Made by a program: the position numbers and the translations under genes. Below, piece after piece: positions 1 to 8,200 of a stretch of 32,617 bases of DNA (its first letter is position 1; each line of letters starts with the position of its first letter). The notes under the pieces are model-generated. The model saw only the letters and a program-made list of their open reading frames with translations. It did not search any database and was not told the origin of the DNA. Origin of the DNA: a virus; IMG/VR virus record IMGVR_UViG_3300043409_000859, positions 1 to 32,617 of that record; one strand, written 5' to 3'.

Positions 1-98
1 TCAGACGGTAGCAAATCACATGACCAAGCATCGTGGCCGAGTGCCGCGAACGCATCGCGCACCACTCCGCTGTATTCACATGCTGCCAGGATTCTCAT
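1..98 (-). CDS. DNA methyltransferase-like protein, N-terminus only (truncated by window edge)
   Basis: The reverse strand opens with an ATG at 98 and stays open to the edge, giving 32 codons that begin MRILAACEYSGVVRDAF and continue to a WSCDLLP motif. This is the opening Rossmann strand and SAM-binding loop seen in a family of phage proteins usually annotated as DNA (cytosine) methyltransferases or DNA methylases. A GGAGG sits 13 bases before the ATG. Only the first nucleotide-binding element is present, so the catalytic motif cannot be checked. It diverges from the plus-strand early genes. The family call rests on a short N-terminus, so the target base and exact class are open. Confidence 0.6.
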   Translation of the reverse strand, partial: MRILAACEYSGVVRDAFAALGHDAWSCDLLPS

Positions 99-105
99 TT
101 CGCGG

Positions 106-134
106 ACTCTACCTCCACGATTTCACGCCGTCAA
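106..134 (-). promoter_or_regulatory. Possible promoter for the left-edge methyltransferase-like gene
   Basis: Read on the minus strand, TTGACG (129-134) and TAGAGT (106-111) are separated by 17 bases. The predicted start of transcription would fall at or just before the ATG at 98, so the leader would be almost absent. The match is modest (5/6 and 4/6 to sigma-70 consensus) and the GGAGG lies inside the spacer, which argues for caution. Confidence 0.25.
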
Positions 135-154
135 TCTTTTTCTTGTCTTTTTTA

Positions 155-183
155 TTGACTGGGCATCTGTGTGTCCTTATTGT
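155..183 (+). promoter_or_regulatory. Possible early promoter driving the rightward genes
   Basis: TTGACT at 155-160 and TATTGT at 178-183 are spaced by 17 bases, in a T-rich stretch between the divergent genes. Transcription would begin near 190, the A of the first ATG, so the first rightward message may have almost no leader. This fits its lack of a Shine-Dalgarno sequence. Seen by eye only. Confidence 0.35.
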
Positions 184-189
184 TGATCC

Positions 190-357
190 ATGACTGAACC
201 CGAACTCAAGATTTGCAGATGCTCCGATCATTTTGAGATAGAGATGCAGACCAATAGCGACTGCATCGAGTTCGTTTGTGCTACGTGCAACGCGGAGGCC
301 GCTGCTGACGCGAAACGAGCGCAGTGGAAGGATGAGGTGCGTTTCCCGGATATGTGA
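190..357 (+). CDS. 55-residue Cys-rich micro-protein, possible zinc-binding
   Basis: A 55-codon ORF starts at ATG 190 and ends in the TGA at 355-357. Cysteines at positions 9 and 11 (CxC) and 30 and 33 (CxxC) form a spaced pair of pairs, as in small zinc-ribbon proteins. The rest is acidic and short, with no membrane segment. The stop overlaps a GTG (354) of the next frame, consistent with a tightly packed early operon. No Shine-Dalgarno is evident; the candidate promoter just upstream may give a leaderless message. Function is unknown; a DNA- or RNA-polymerase-binding role would be a guess. Confidence 0.5.
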   Translation: MTEPELKICRCSDHFEIEMQTNSDCIEFVCATCNAEAAADAKRAQWKDEVRFPDM

Positions 358-371
358 ACCAAATAAAAACT

Positions 372-707
372 ATGAACACACCAACACCACGAACGGATGA
401 CTTCTGCAACGGATTACGCTCTAACTGTCTTGAAACAACTCAAGGTGCAGTGGACTTGGCAAACTTCGCCCGCCAACTCGAACGAGAGTTGAATGAGGCT
501 CGCCAGTGTTTCGAGATTAGCAAGGGCAACACTGAGGCGGCACTCAACTCATTTCATGCTGAGATGAAGCAGAGACGCAACGCAGAGGCTGAACGCGACC
601 AACTCAGGAGGGTTGTGGACGAATTTGCTCGTCAGTCGCCTGGTGACGATAAATGGCTGATGGCAGACTACCGCGACCTGCCTCACGTCAGAGCAGCTCC
701 ACGATAG
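372..707 (+). CDS. Small early phage protein with central coiled coil
   Basis: The start MNTPTPRTD, followed by an LERELNEAR helix and a long charged helix rich in Glu, Arg and Gln, matches a type of short hypothetical protein that recurs in environmental phages. The product is 111 residues if started at ATG 372; a GTG at 354 would add six residues and would overlap the previous stop. The central part, about residues 33-90, looks like a coiled coil. There are no cysteine clusters, signal peptide or membrane segments. Function is not known. Confidence 0.6.
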   Translation: MNTPTPRTDDFCNGLRSNCLETTQGAVDLANFARQLERELNEARQCFEISKGNTEAALNSFHAEMKQRRNAEAERDQLRRVVDEFARQSPGDDKWLMADYRDLPHVRAAPR

Positions 708-710
708 AAG

Positions 711-739
711 TATTTTAAGCGGATACAGATTTATATAAT
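711..739 (+). promoter_or_regulatory. AT-rich promoter candidate before the J-domain/RusA operon
   Basis: The 72-base gap between two early genes is strongly AT-rich and contains a perfect TATAAT at 734-739. A -35 box is weak (tatttt at 711-716 with 17-base spacing). Transcription would start near 746, giving a leader of about 35 bases before the ATG at 780. It would serve the four overlapping genes from 780 to 2873. Confidence 0.4.
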
Positions 740-779
740 AAGAAATAGAAAAAAACGTCTTAGTTTACATTGTAATAAT

Positions 780-1328
780 ATGAAAATAGCAACCCTACAA
801 TTAGCAAAACCGATTGACTCCGCGACTCTACTCAGCCGCCAGATTCTTAAAGCGAACCCAGGACTAGGCGCAAAAGCGGAAGAAGCCGCAAAGGTGTTGT
901 CTGATTCCGGCATAAGTCGTGCGCTCGGAAACATGATTGTATCAGCCGTCTATTCGCCAGATAACGGCGGACGCGGGCAAGCGACAAAATCACACTGGTT
1001 CGTTGAAGCGTTAAAAAATTCCAGCTACGCCAACCGATTGGACTACATTGGATCAAACAAAAACGCCCTACAAAGATTTGTCGCTGAGATGTCCGCGATT
1101 GACGACTCGCGTGAAGCTTTGGCGTCGTATTGCTCGTTCTCGTTCGCTGATTGCTTCCTCCTGTCCGAGGCTGGCATTGGCGAGTCTGAGGCGAGCGCAA
1201 TCATGTCCGACTGTGAATCAGACGGCAAAACCACGTACCAAGCTAAAAGGGTTCTGATGAAAGCCGCAAGGTCAGTTCTTAGCAAGGAGTGTTCAACCGT
1301 GGAGTGCGCCGTTCAAATGCTCAAATGA
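780..1328 (+). CDS. Hypothetical early protein, first gene of an ATGA-overlap operon
   Basis: A 182-residue, mainly alpha-helical protein with no motif I recognise. It has several cysteines in its second half and no signal peptide or transmembrane segment. The first 50 residues read like helical, Ala-rich segments; a polar stretch with SPDNGGRGQATKSHWF follows near residue 60. It is the first gene after the AT-rich promoter candidate and its stop overlaps the next start by four bases, so it is probably translationally coupled to the J-domain gene. The neighbourhood suggests a role in early DNA metabolism, but nothing in the sequence proves that. Confidence 0.6.
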   Translation: MKIATLQLAKPIDSATLLSRQILKANPGLGAKAEEAAKVLSDSGISRALGNMIVSAVYSPDNGGRGQATKSHWFVEALKNSSYANRLDYIGSNKNALQRFVAEMSAIDDSREALASYCSFSFADCFLLSEAGIGESEASAIMSDCESDGKTTYQAKRVLMKAARSVLSKECSTVECAVQMLK

Positions 1329-2320
1329 AAACACTCGAAACAGTTTTAGAATCAAACCAAGGGTTGTCCGCCCATATCCTCGGCGTGGACGGTTGGCTTT
1401 TACGCACTATCCCAGAGGATCGGCGCACGGTGTTCCTGCGCCTCTACGAGAAAGCGATCCGCACGGCATTGCACCCCGACCTGATCCGGGACGACAACAA
1501 GAAAAAGTTCTATGACAGGTATATTGGCCGGGTAGGAGAATCAATAGCGGCCATGTGCGCCGATGCTGCCGCGTTTGAATCTATGGCGGAGTTTGTGCCA
1601 GCAGCTAAAAATAGAAGCATCGACATGGACGCGCTTTTGGCTGAAAGGGATCAGACTATCGACATTCTGCGAGCCGAGTTAAAAGCCAAGGAAGAAGCCT
1701 TCAAAGTGGAGTCAGAACACTTCTCTCGTGTGGAGACGCAAAGCAAAAACGCCGCAAAGATAAACGCGAATCGTTCAGCGGCGACTTACGCTGTTTTCTC
1801 TCAATATCGATCGCTCGCTGAAAACAACCAATCGCACTCACTCAATCACAAGTTTTTCCAAATAAAAGGCCATTTTGTGGAGATTGATTTCACAATCGAC
1901 GGGATTGTTGAGAAGGCAATGGGGGAGTGTGAATTGAAGAAGAACACTAAATCTACGAAGGAAACAAAACTTGGTAAGGTGGATATTGTCGGTGCGTCTA
2001 CCCTTGGTGGCATAAAGCATTGCTGGGAAACAAACATTATTCCGAACGCCGAAATGAAGGAGTTGATTCAAACATTCTCACCCCACGCATGTGATGATAG
2101 GACGCTTCAATTTAATCATTACGTTGTTGGATTTTTTAAGGTTGGAATGATTCTTATTGTAAAGCACGGTGGACGCAACCGCTTCATTAAGATCAAAGCG
2201 GTGGACGTGCTAGACGACAAAGCAAAACTTGAAGTCATGAGGCTCAACAACATAATAAAATCACTCAGAAAAGAACTCGAAAGAACAAAGAGGTGGATGG
2301 TGAAAGCTGGCGTTGTATGA
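1325..2320 (+). CDS. J-domain-like protein with coiled coils
   Basis: The start at 1325 overlaps the previous stop (ATGA) and gives 331 residues. Residues 16-80 resemble a DnaJ J-domain: an AHILGVD opening, a helix RLYEKAIRTAL, the diagnostic His50-Pro51-Asp52, then a Lys/Asp-rich loop and a helix FYDRYIGRVGESIAAM. J-domains stimulate Hsp70 (DnaK) ATPase through the HPD loop. Residues about 105-145 form a coiled coil and a second lies at the C-terminus (about 300-325). The middle, 165-290, is beta-rich and unfamiliar. No zinc-finger or Gly/Phe region of classical DnaJ is present. A likely role is recruiting host DnaK to a phage complex, by analogy with chaperone use in phage replication; the client is unknown. 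Confidence 0.6.
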   Translation: MKTLETVLESNQGLSAHILGVDGWLLRTIPEDRRTVFLRLYEKAIRTALHPDLIRDDNKKKFYDRYIGRVGESIAAMCADAAAFESMAEFVPAAKNRSIDMDALLAERDQTIDILRAELKAKEEAFKVESEHFSRVETQSKNAAKINANRSAATYAVFSQYRSLAENNQSHSLNHKFFQIKGHFVEIDFTIDGIVEKAMGECELKKNTKSTKETKLGKVDIVGASTLGGIKHCWETNIIPNAEMKELIQTFSPHACDDRTLQFNHYVVGFFKVGMILIVKHGGRNRFIKIKAVDVLDDKAKLEVMRLNNIIKSLRKELERTKRWMVKAGVV

Positions 2321-2682
2321 GTTTCAAACTAAATCAATTCAATGAACGCACACAAGCCAAACTCCGCGCCCAACTCGACGTTGATCTTCGCGCTAAAAAT
2401 GCCGGGCCGGCTGCCAAGCTGGAACGCACTCCTTGCGATGCACCACTGGAAGCGAAAAAAAACCAAAGATCGGCTAGCTCAAGATTTCTTGTCCGCATTG
2501 AAAGCCGCAGAAAGAGATTACTTGACGAAGATAACATCTGCGAAAAATACCTCGTTGATTTGCTTCGATATAGCGGCATCATCGCTAACGACTCACCTGA
2601 CCAATGCCGTATTGAAGTCGCGCAAACGAAGTGCAGAAAAGGCGAGCCGGAAGAAATCACGATAGAAGTGATGAGGCTATGA
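2317..2682 (+). CDS. RusA-like Holliday-junction/endonuclease family protein
   Basis: The ATG at 2317 overlaps the preceding stop and gives 121 residues, close to the usual size of RusA-like proteins. The C-terminal half has the family pattern: an Arg-rich RRKRLLDEDN with Asp70 and Asp72, a Lys77, an Asp81 in VDLLRYSGII, and Asp92 in ANDSP, then a beta strand and a hairpin ending EEITIEV. In RusA these aspartates bind metal and cut Holliday junctions. The N-terminal 50 residues are less conserved and Lys/Ala-rich. The location next to RecT supports a recombination role. This subfamily is often found in phages and its cleavage activity is assumed rather than shown. Confidence 0.75.
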   Translation: MSFKLNQFNERTQAKLRAQLDVDLRAKNAGPAAKLERTPCDAPLEAKKNQRSASSRFLVRIESRRKRLLDEDNICEKYLVDLLRYSGIIANDSPDQCRIEVAQTKCRKGEPEEITIEVMRL

Positions 2683-2873
2683 CCATCACCCCCATTGACC
2701 ACGAGCCGACGCGCTTTTGGGTTGAGTCACAGACTCAGCCAGGCGTGACGCATTTGGTTGACCTAGACGACAACGGCAAGCCGGGTTGCTCCTGCCATGA
2801 CTTCATGTGCCGGGAAAAAGAGTGCAAACACATCCGCGCCGTGATGGAAAGAACACCACAAAAAAAACAATAA
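2679..2873 (+). CDS. SWIM-type zinc-finger small protein
   Basis: Starting at the ATG in the ATGA overlap (2679), this is 64 residues. It carries the SWIM signature CxC...CxH: Cys37, Cys39, Cys49 and His51, in GCSCHDFMCREKECKHIRAVM-like order, with an extra Cys44. SWIM domains bind zinc and mediate DNA or protein contacts, often beside helicases or transposases. Residues 8-35 would form the strands that precede the finger. A longer in-frame start at 2631 lies inside the RusA-like gene and is less likely. It is the last gene of this overlapping block. Confidence 0.7.
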   Translation: MTITPIDHEPTRFWVESQTQPGVTHLVDLDDNGKPGCSCHDFMCREKECKHIRAVMERTPQKKQ

Positions 2874-3027
2874 TAGTTGTTGCACTGCTTCCGCCTTCTG
2901 TCATACTCCCTTTGTAACTGCATCGCGTTTGATAAACGCTGACTTTGATAATGAGGTTTCGGTGTCAGGTTCGGCTTGTCCGCCTAATCCGGTCTGTTAA
3001 TACCTCGGTGCGGTTCGTGTTCAGTCT
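2874..3027 (+). promoter_or_regulatory. Non-coding gap with a perfect GCGTTT/AAACGC palindrome
   Basis: This gap between the SWIM gene and the RecT module has no convincing gene. It contains GCGTTT-gat-AAACGC at 2925-2939, a perfect 6-bp inverted repeat with a 3-base centre, followed by GATAAT (2947-2952). There is no T-run, so it does not look like a terminator. It may be an operator near the RecT promoter, but no good -35/-10 pair with standard spacing is visible. Confidence 0.35.
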
Positions 3028-3138
3028 ATGAAAAACATCATCCACATCATCCGGTGGGCGTTCTGCGAAACGCCGCCGATCAACACAAAGAAACATTCGC
3101 TAGTCAAGTGGCTGGCGTTCCACAATCAAATCACCTAA
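3028..3138 (+). CDS. Possible 36-residue basic micro-protein ahead of recT
   Basis: ATG 3028 opens a 36-codon frame starting MKNIIHIIRWAF, ending in TAA six bases before the RecT start. It is basic (several Lys, His, Arg) with an amphipathic N-terminus. A longer ORF in another frame over the same bases (3054-3251) runs into RecT and looks spurious. The position fits a small coupled cistron or leader peptide. No Shine-Dalgarno supports it, so it could be chance. Confidence 0.35.
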   Translation: MKNIIHIIRWAFCETPPINTKKHSLVKWLAFHNQIT

Positions 3139-3144
3139 AACATT

Positions 3145-4188
3145 ATGAGCAACACAAACATTGCCACTACTCAAACCCGAGTTCCGCAAACCTTGCGGCA
3201 ACAACTATCCGGGGATTACTTCAAGCAACAGGTAGCACTTGCGCTGCCTAAGCACATGACGGCGGATCGCTTTGTCCGCGTCGGACTGACTGCCATACTT
3301 AAAACGCCAAAACTGGCAGACTGCACCCCTGAATCTGTCATTCAGTGCATGTTAAACTGTTCCGCGCTCGGACTTGAGCCGGATGGTCGCCGCGCGCATC
3401 TGATTCCGTACGGCAACGTCTGCACCCTGATTGTGGACTATAAGGGTATTGTGGAGCTTGCCAAACGGTCTGGCGATGTTGCCAACGTGTTCGCCCAGGT
3501 TGTTTGTGAAAACGACTCATTTCAGTGGGAGAATGGCGAAGTCAAACACCAGATTGATTTCAAGCGTGAGCGTGGCGCAATGTATGCCGCGTATGCTACG
3601 ATCACATTCAAAGACTCCACCAAACAAACCGACGTAATGACAAAGGCCGAGGTTGACGCCATTCGCCGCCGCAGCAAAGCAAGCGGTTCAGGCCCGTGGG
3701 TAACGGATTACAACGAGATGGCCAAGAAAACGGTGTTTCGCCGTGCCTCCAAGTGGATCACACTTTCGCCCGAAGTAGCAGAAGCCTTGGAAAAGGAGGA
3801 TGCCCCGTTCTCGTCTGCTGCCCTTGTGACTGACTTGCAGCCTGCGCCCGTTCACATTGAAATGCTGCCACCGCCAGTAATTGAGCAAGACGACGTGCCG
3901 ATGGGTGAACCAACATCGCAACCAGAACCCGCAAAGCCAACACCATCACCGGCACAGAAGCCAAAGCAGGAAGGTGAATCGTTGCAGGATCAGCTTGCTA
4001 AGGTGTGCAAGGATGGCGGGTTCGACTATGATGACTTTGGAAAATGGGCAATCGAATCCGGCAACGTGCCTGACGCCGACAGCCGCGACGGGTTTGGTGA
4101 AGTCCATGAGGCTATCTGCAAGCGTTTGCTGCGCTCGCAAGTCGGTATGCTCAAAGGTATCGCCACCGTGAAAGGAATGACTGTATGA
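3145..4188 (+). CDS. recT: RecT-family single-strand annealing protein
   Basis: A 347-residue protein with the RecT core. The N-terminal part has LPKHMTADRFVRVGLTAI, then SVIQCMLNCSALGLEPDG, then HLIPYGN and LIVDYKGIVELAKRSG, and the block RRRSKASGSGPW followed by DYNEMAKKTVFRRASKW. This order is characteristic of RecT/lambda Bet-type recombinases, which anneal complementary single strands during phage recombination. The core spans about residues 15-215; a Pro/Glu-rich linker (about 230-280) leads to a small C-terminal domain. The stop overlaps the next gene's ATG. A partner exonuclease was not seen nearby; it may lie outside the window. Confidence 0.92.
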   Translation: MSNTNIATTQTRVPQTLRQQLSGDYFKQQVALALPKHMTADRFVRVGLTAILKTPKLADCTPESVIQCMLNCSALGLEPDGRRAHLIPYGNVCTLIVDYKGIVELAKRSGDVANVFAQVVCENDSFQWENGEVKHQIDFKRERGAMYAAYATITFKDSTKQTDVMTKAEVDAIRRRSKASGSGPWVTDYNEMAKKTVFRRASKWITLSPEVAEALEKEDAPFSSAALVTDLQPAPVHIEMLPPPVIEQDDVPMGEPTSQPEPAKPTPSPAQKPKQEGESLQDQLAKVCKDGGFDYDDFGKWAIESGNVPDADSRDGFGEVHEAICKRLLRSQVGMLKGIATVKGMTV

Positions 4189-4904
4189 GCGAACAAGCAC
4201 TGATTGCCCGCAATGACGCGGCATTAACCGTCTCGTTCACTGACGCAGCCATTGCGCTCCGCAACGCGGCACTTGAAATATCTGGCGTTGTGGGCAGGGT
4301 TACTAACCCCGACGAGAACACCGGCGCAGTTGTAGCGCAAACCGAAATCCATAAGATTAGGACGATGGCAGAGAAAGCGCGCAAAGCAGCCAAAGAGCCT
4401 GTCCTTGAATATGGCAAGCGCATTGACAACGCCGCCAAGGAGTTTGTCAAAGAACTCGATGAAGAAATGCTCCGTGTTTCTACTCTGGTCGGCAACTATC
4501 AAGCCTTGGAGCAAGCTAAGGAGCGTGCGCTTGAACAGTTGAGGGCGCAGGAGATTGCCAAGATTGAACGCGAGAAAGCGGAAGCCATCGCCAAGGCCAC
4601 AACGCACGAAGCTGTTGACGCAATCCAAGCGCATTACTCCGAGGTTGCACAACAAACCGCAGCCGTAGCCGCTCCTGCTCCACCAGTTCGCGCCGAGGGG
4701 CAGATAGTTCGCACTGATTGGGAAATAACCATCACCAACCCCTACGACTTGGCGAAGTTTCACCCGGCCTGCGTGAAGATTGAAGCGCGCTTGAGCGAAA
4801 TCAAAATGTTGCTTAATGAAGGAATCACCGTGAAAGGCATCACGGCCACAAAAGTCACTAAAGCCACCATTCGTCTTGGATCGGTAAAAGCGATTGAAGT
4901 CTAA
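4185..4904 (+). CDS. RecT-associated coiled-coil protein
   Basis: A 239-residue protein beginning in the ATGA overlap with recT. Residues about 60-145 are a long charged helix with a Lys/Glu/Ala-rich repeat, probably a coiled coil; about 150-165 is an Ala/Pro linker. The C-terminal domain (WEITITNPYDLAKFHPACVK-type start, then LNEGITVKGITATKVTKATIRLG) resembles the small domain found in phage proteins next to RecT or other recombinases. It may modulate annealing or bind single-stranded DNA, by position only. The intrinsic terminator follows 33 bases after the stop, so this is the last gene of the module. Confidence 0.55.
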   Translation: MSEQALIARNDAALTVSFTDAAIALRNAALEISGVVGRVTNPDENTGAVVAQTEIHKIRTMAEKARKAAKEPVLEYGKRIDNAAKEFVKELDEEMLRVSTLVGNYQALEQAKERALEQLRAQEIAKIEREKAEAIAKATTHEAVDAIQAHYSEVAQQTAAVAAPAPPVRAEGQIVRTDWEITITNPYDLAKFHPACVKIEARLSEIKMLLNEGITVKGITATKVTKATIRLGSVKAIEV

Positions 4905-4937
4905 ACATTGACAGCTTGACGCTAGCGCACGGCAAAG

Positions 4938-4973
4938 GCAGGGTTGGACATTGAATGTCTGACCCTGCTTTTT
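4938..4973 (+). terminator. Strong rho-independent terminator ending the early operon
   Basis: A 14-bp stem (4938-4951 with 4955-4968) closes on a TGA loop and is followed by TTTTT. Two of the pairs are G-U wobbles on the plus-strand transcript. On the minus strand the same positions become A-C mismatches, so the hairpin is stronger for the rightward message. It separates the early operon from the leftward late operon that converges here. Confidence 0.85.
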
Positions 4974-5020
4974 GCATTAAAGAGTCATTCCATAAAGATT
5001 CATGGCAACCAAGAGCAGCC

Positions 5021-5221
5021 ATGACGTTAGGAGATTACCTGTCAGCATGGCTATTTGTTGGCGTGTTAATCATTTCCGTGCTGGCGATTCGGCTGACCAT
5101 CCTCGTAAATCCACCGGGATTGCCGCCGCCTTCTCCATTGATCGCAGTTTTGGCTCAGGAACACCCAGCATTTGCAAATCTTTCAACGCCTGCTTGTAGA
5201 GTGCTTTCAAGTCCTCCTTAG
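5021..5221 (+). CDS. Possible small membrane protein overlapping the 3' end of the giant gene (doubtful)
   Basis: A 66-codon plus-strand frame starts with MTLGDYLSAW and has a hydrophobic helix at about residues 8-31, then a Pro-rich tail. Its last 150 bases lie antisense to the giant gene's 3' end. The membrane helix is encoded mainly outside that overlap, which is the reason to keep it. No ribosome-binding site is seen, and it sits beyond the terminator. It may be chance. Confidence 0.2.
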   Translation: MTLGDYLSAWLFVGVLIISVLAIRLTILVNPPGLPPPSPLIAVLAQEHPAFANLSTPACRVLSSPP

Positions 5222-8200
5222 TTTCCTTCTCGTAAGCCGACGCCTCAACGCCCTTGACGACACTCTTGCGCTCGTTCTGATTCTGGTAGGTCGTGGCGTT
5301 ATTGAACCGAGCCGCCAACCCGCGAAGGACGTAAGGGGCTGCTTTCTCCACATCTACCGTGCGTTGCCGTAATCCTGCCAGTTTTGCGCCTATTTCGCTA
5401 AAGCTGTATTCCCGCCCAAAGTCGCCCGATTGTCCAGTTGCCGCGCGGTAAGCCTCCTGCCCCATGCGGAAAGCGCGAGGTGTGAAGTTCTCAGCCACAT
5501 AGCCAAGCCTGTCAGCTACGCCCCTTGATCCTTCTGCCATTGTAAGCGGTCGGCGTTGCCCGATGCGGATGTTAAACGCACCTTCCGCCAACGGCCCAAT
5601 GACTGCACCCGGACCAACGTAATCCGCCGCCCAACCGGAAGCCGCATTGATAATAGCCTCGTCAGGGTTTGGATCATTTACCGCGTTCCAGATGGAATAA
5701 CCTGGGCGACTTAGTTCGAACGTCGGGAATATGTAGCCCATTGGCACATATCCGTATTTTGTGCCGTCAACTGAGACGTAAGCAAGGTCATCGCTACGAT
5801 CCCACGGAGCAACAATCCAGCGTTTTAACGCCTTGTCCTCCTCATCGTCCACGTCTTTTAGTCCACGCATCAAAGCCGCCAGTGCGAACGGCGCGAGCGT
5901 CATTGTGGTTAAAGCCGCAGCTTTGCGGTATCCGTCTGCTTTTAGTTCTGCGTTGGTGCTACCCATTCCATCTTTGGCATACTTGCCGATCCACCACGCA
6001 TTGCGGAACACTTCCGCCTTGAACGAAACGAAGGTATTCAACGCGCCAACCCTGCTGGCATCTCGGATAATCTTGGGAAGCCGGTCGTAATTCTGGTAGA
6101 TGTTGCTCGCCCTATCCGCTGCCCATTCAACTTGCTCATTAAACGACATTTCGGGGTGCGCTTTCTTTGCAAGGTGCAACTCATCGAAGAACGCCGACAC
6201 TCGGAATACGTCGTCATAGAAGCGAATACCAATTTCGCCCGGTGTGCGCCAGAAATCGGAGATTGCCTGACGCAAGCGAACGTACGCCCCGCCCGCTTTC
6301 GGATCGCTCAATATGTCTTTAATTGCCTTGATTGCGCGGCGAGTCACTTGTTTGCCCACTTCCTGCCGGGTATTGGCCTGCACATCGCCCAGCATAATAC
6401 CCTTGCCAACCAATCCTGTGCGAGTAGCCAACAGGTAATCCGCTCGCGCAACCAAGTTGCGATGCGTGGCGTTCACATCAATCAATCCACCGAGAGAAGC
6501 AAATCGTTCCGGGATTGTCTTAAACCCTTCCGCCTTGTTGCCGCGGCGTACCGCGCTATATGCCCGTGCTAGATTTTGAGTGAACACGATTGGCGAATAC
6601 ATGCTTGCCGCCATGCGGTTGACCAATCCGCCCAAGGTGTTGACGCCCCATGACGCGGGATTCCACGCCACTAACGCGCCCTTTTGGTAGTTCGTGATAC
6701 CCATGAACGTGCGCCCGACCACGCTTTGAAAGTCCAGAACACCGAGGATGTTGTTCATCTTGGCGTCAAACTCATCCAGCGCCGCCTTGAACTCCGGCGT
6801 AGTGTAATAGCCGGACAAGGGTTCGTGCTGCCGATCCACCCGCGTCCGATAGCTGCCAATCTGTTCGCCTTCCTCAGTGGTTCGCGCTTCGCCTTCTTCG
6901 TCGCGTTCGGGAGTAAATACCCGTTCCGACTCGTAAAGCTGTTCGGTAAATACGCCCGTCTTTGTCTCGCTCAAGACTCCCATTTCCAAACCGATGCGGG
7001 CAAACCTTCGTTGCGTGAGGTTGCGCGTGATGAATTGAGCCAGCCATTTACCAGACTGCAACACCTTGGCGTAAGGGTCTTTGATTTCACCCATCCATTC
7101 CCGCACTTCTGGCGAGAGATTCTTACGCCTGAGCAACGATGTTGTGTCCACGGCAATGCGTTTGCCAGTGCCGCCCATTTGACGCGGCGACATTCCAAGA
7201 GCGTCCTCAACCTCCTGACGATTGATAAGCGAACGCATCTCCGCTTCAATCTGGCCGTCGTCCATGTTCGGATTCTGACGCTGCAAATAATTCTCGATGT
7301 TGTCCCAAATGCGAGAAACCTCTACGTCACCCTTATCTTTGCGCCGTTTCAGTGTGTCGTAATTCCAATCAGACGTAGAATCGAACGCGAGATAGGTGCG
7401 CTTGAGCCATTCACCACTATTGTTAAGCCACGTCTCCGCCATCTGCCCGCTGACAAGTCCTTCGCTTACGGCCATTGCGCTCAAGTCGTCTATCGCTTTT
7501 CGAATTTCGGTAGCTCGCAACTGAATGATAGGCCCGCCAATGGTGGACGCGTCAGCCTCGCCATTGAGAAACGAGAGCAATCGCTCATTAGCTTGATCCT
7601 GCTCGGCCTTGGTCTTGAACTCTGCATTGATCGCGCTTCGCAAGTCGTCCAACGCCAGCCGGATATTTTCCTCGATGTATTTCTGGTCTGACAAACCGCG
7701 CTCGCGCGCCTCGACAAACGCCTTTGGCGCAGATGCACCGCGCACGACTTGAGACAAGGCGCGCTGAATAAGATTCTTTTGAAACGGCTTTGTCTTTTCG
7801 GGTTGTGTCTGGTCGTTCTTTGGGAGCTTTGACGGCTTTGACAGTTTTCTTGTTTCAGATTCTAAAAAGCTAATTGTTTCCGCTTCGTTAAAACCTTTTA
7901 GGTTTTTGGCTTTGAGAGCCGCCACGCCCGCGCGAATAGCTTCCGCCAGTGATTTACCCGCCTTGATCGCCAATCGCACTGCGCGCAAAGCCACGTTCAA
8001 CCCGCCCTTCGTCATCCAGACAGGTGCGCTTAATACACCTTCAAGTGTCTTGGTCTGGTCGAAGTCCGTCCGGGCTATCATCTGATCCAGCCAGTCCATA
8101 AACGACGATTCGCGCGGCATCTCGCCGCCTTCGTAATCCATTGCAGATTCACTTGGTTCTGCTGCCGTTACTGCTGCTACCGGTTCGCTTTGCTTTTTGT

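Noticed and set aside
3054-3251. 65-codon plus-strand frame running into recT
   Set aside because: Out of frame with recT and overlapping its start by over 100 bases; the ORF at 3028-3138 fits the spacing better.
5001-5023. CATGGC/GCCATG inverted repeat after the terminator
   Set aside because: Six-base arms with an 11-base spacer and no T-run; too weak to call, and the strong terminator nearby explains the region.
6684-7691. 335-codon plus-strand frame antisense to the giant gene
   Set aside because: It lies wholly opposite the giant coding sequence, has no recognisable motif or ribosome-binding site, and is best explained by the codon bias of the gene on the other strand.
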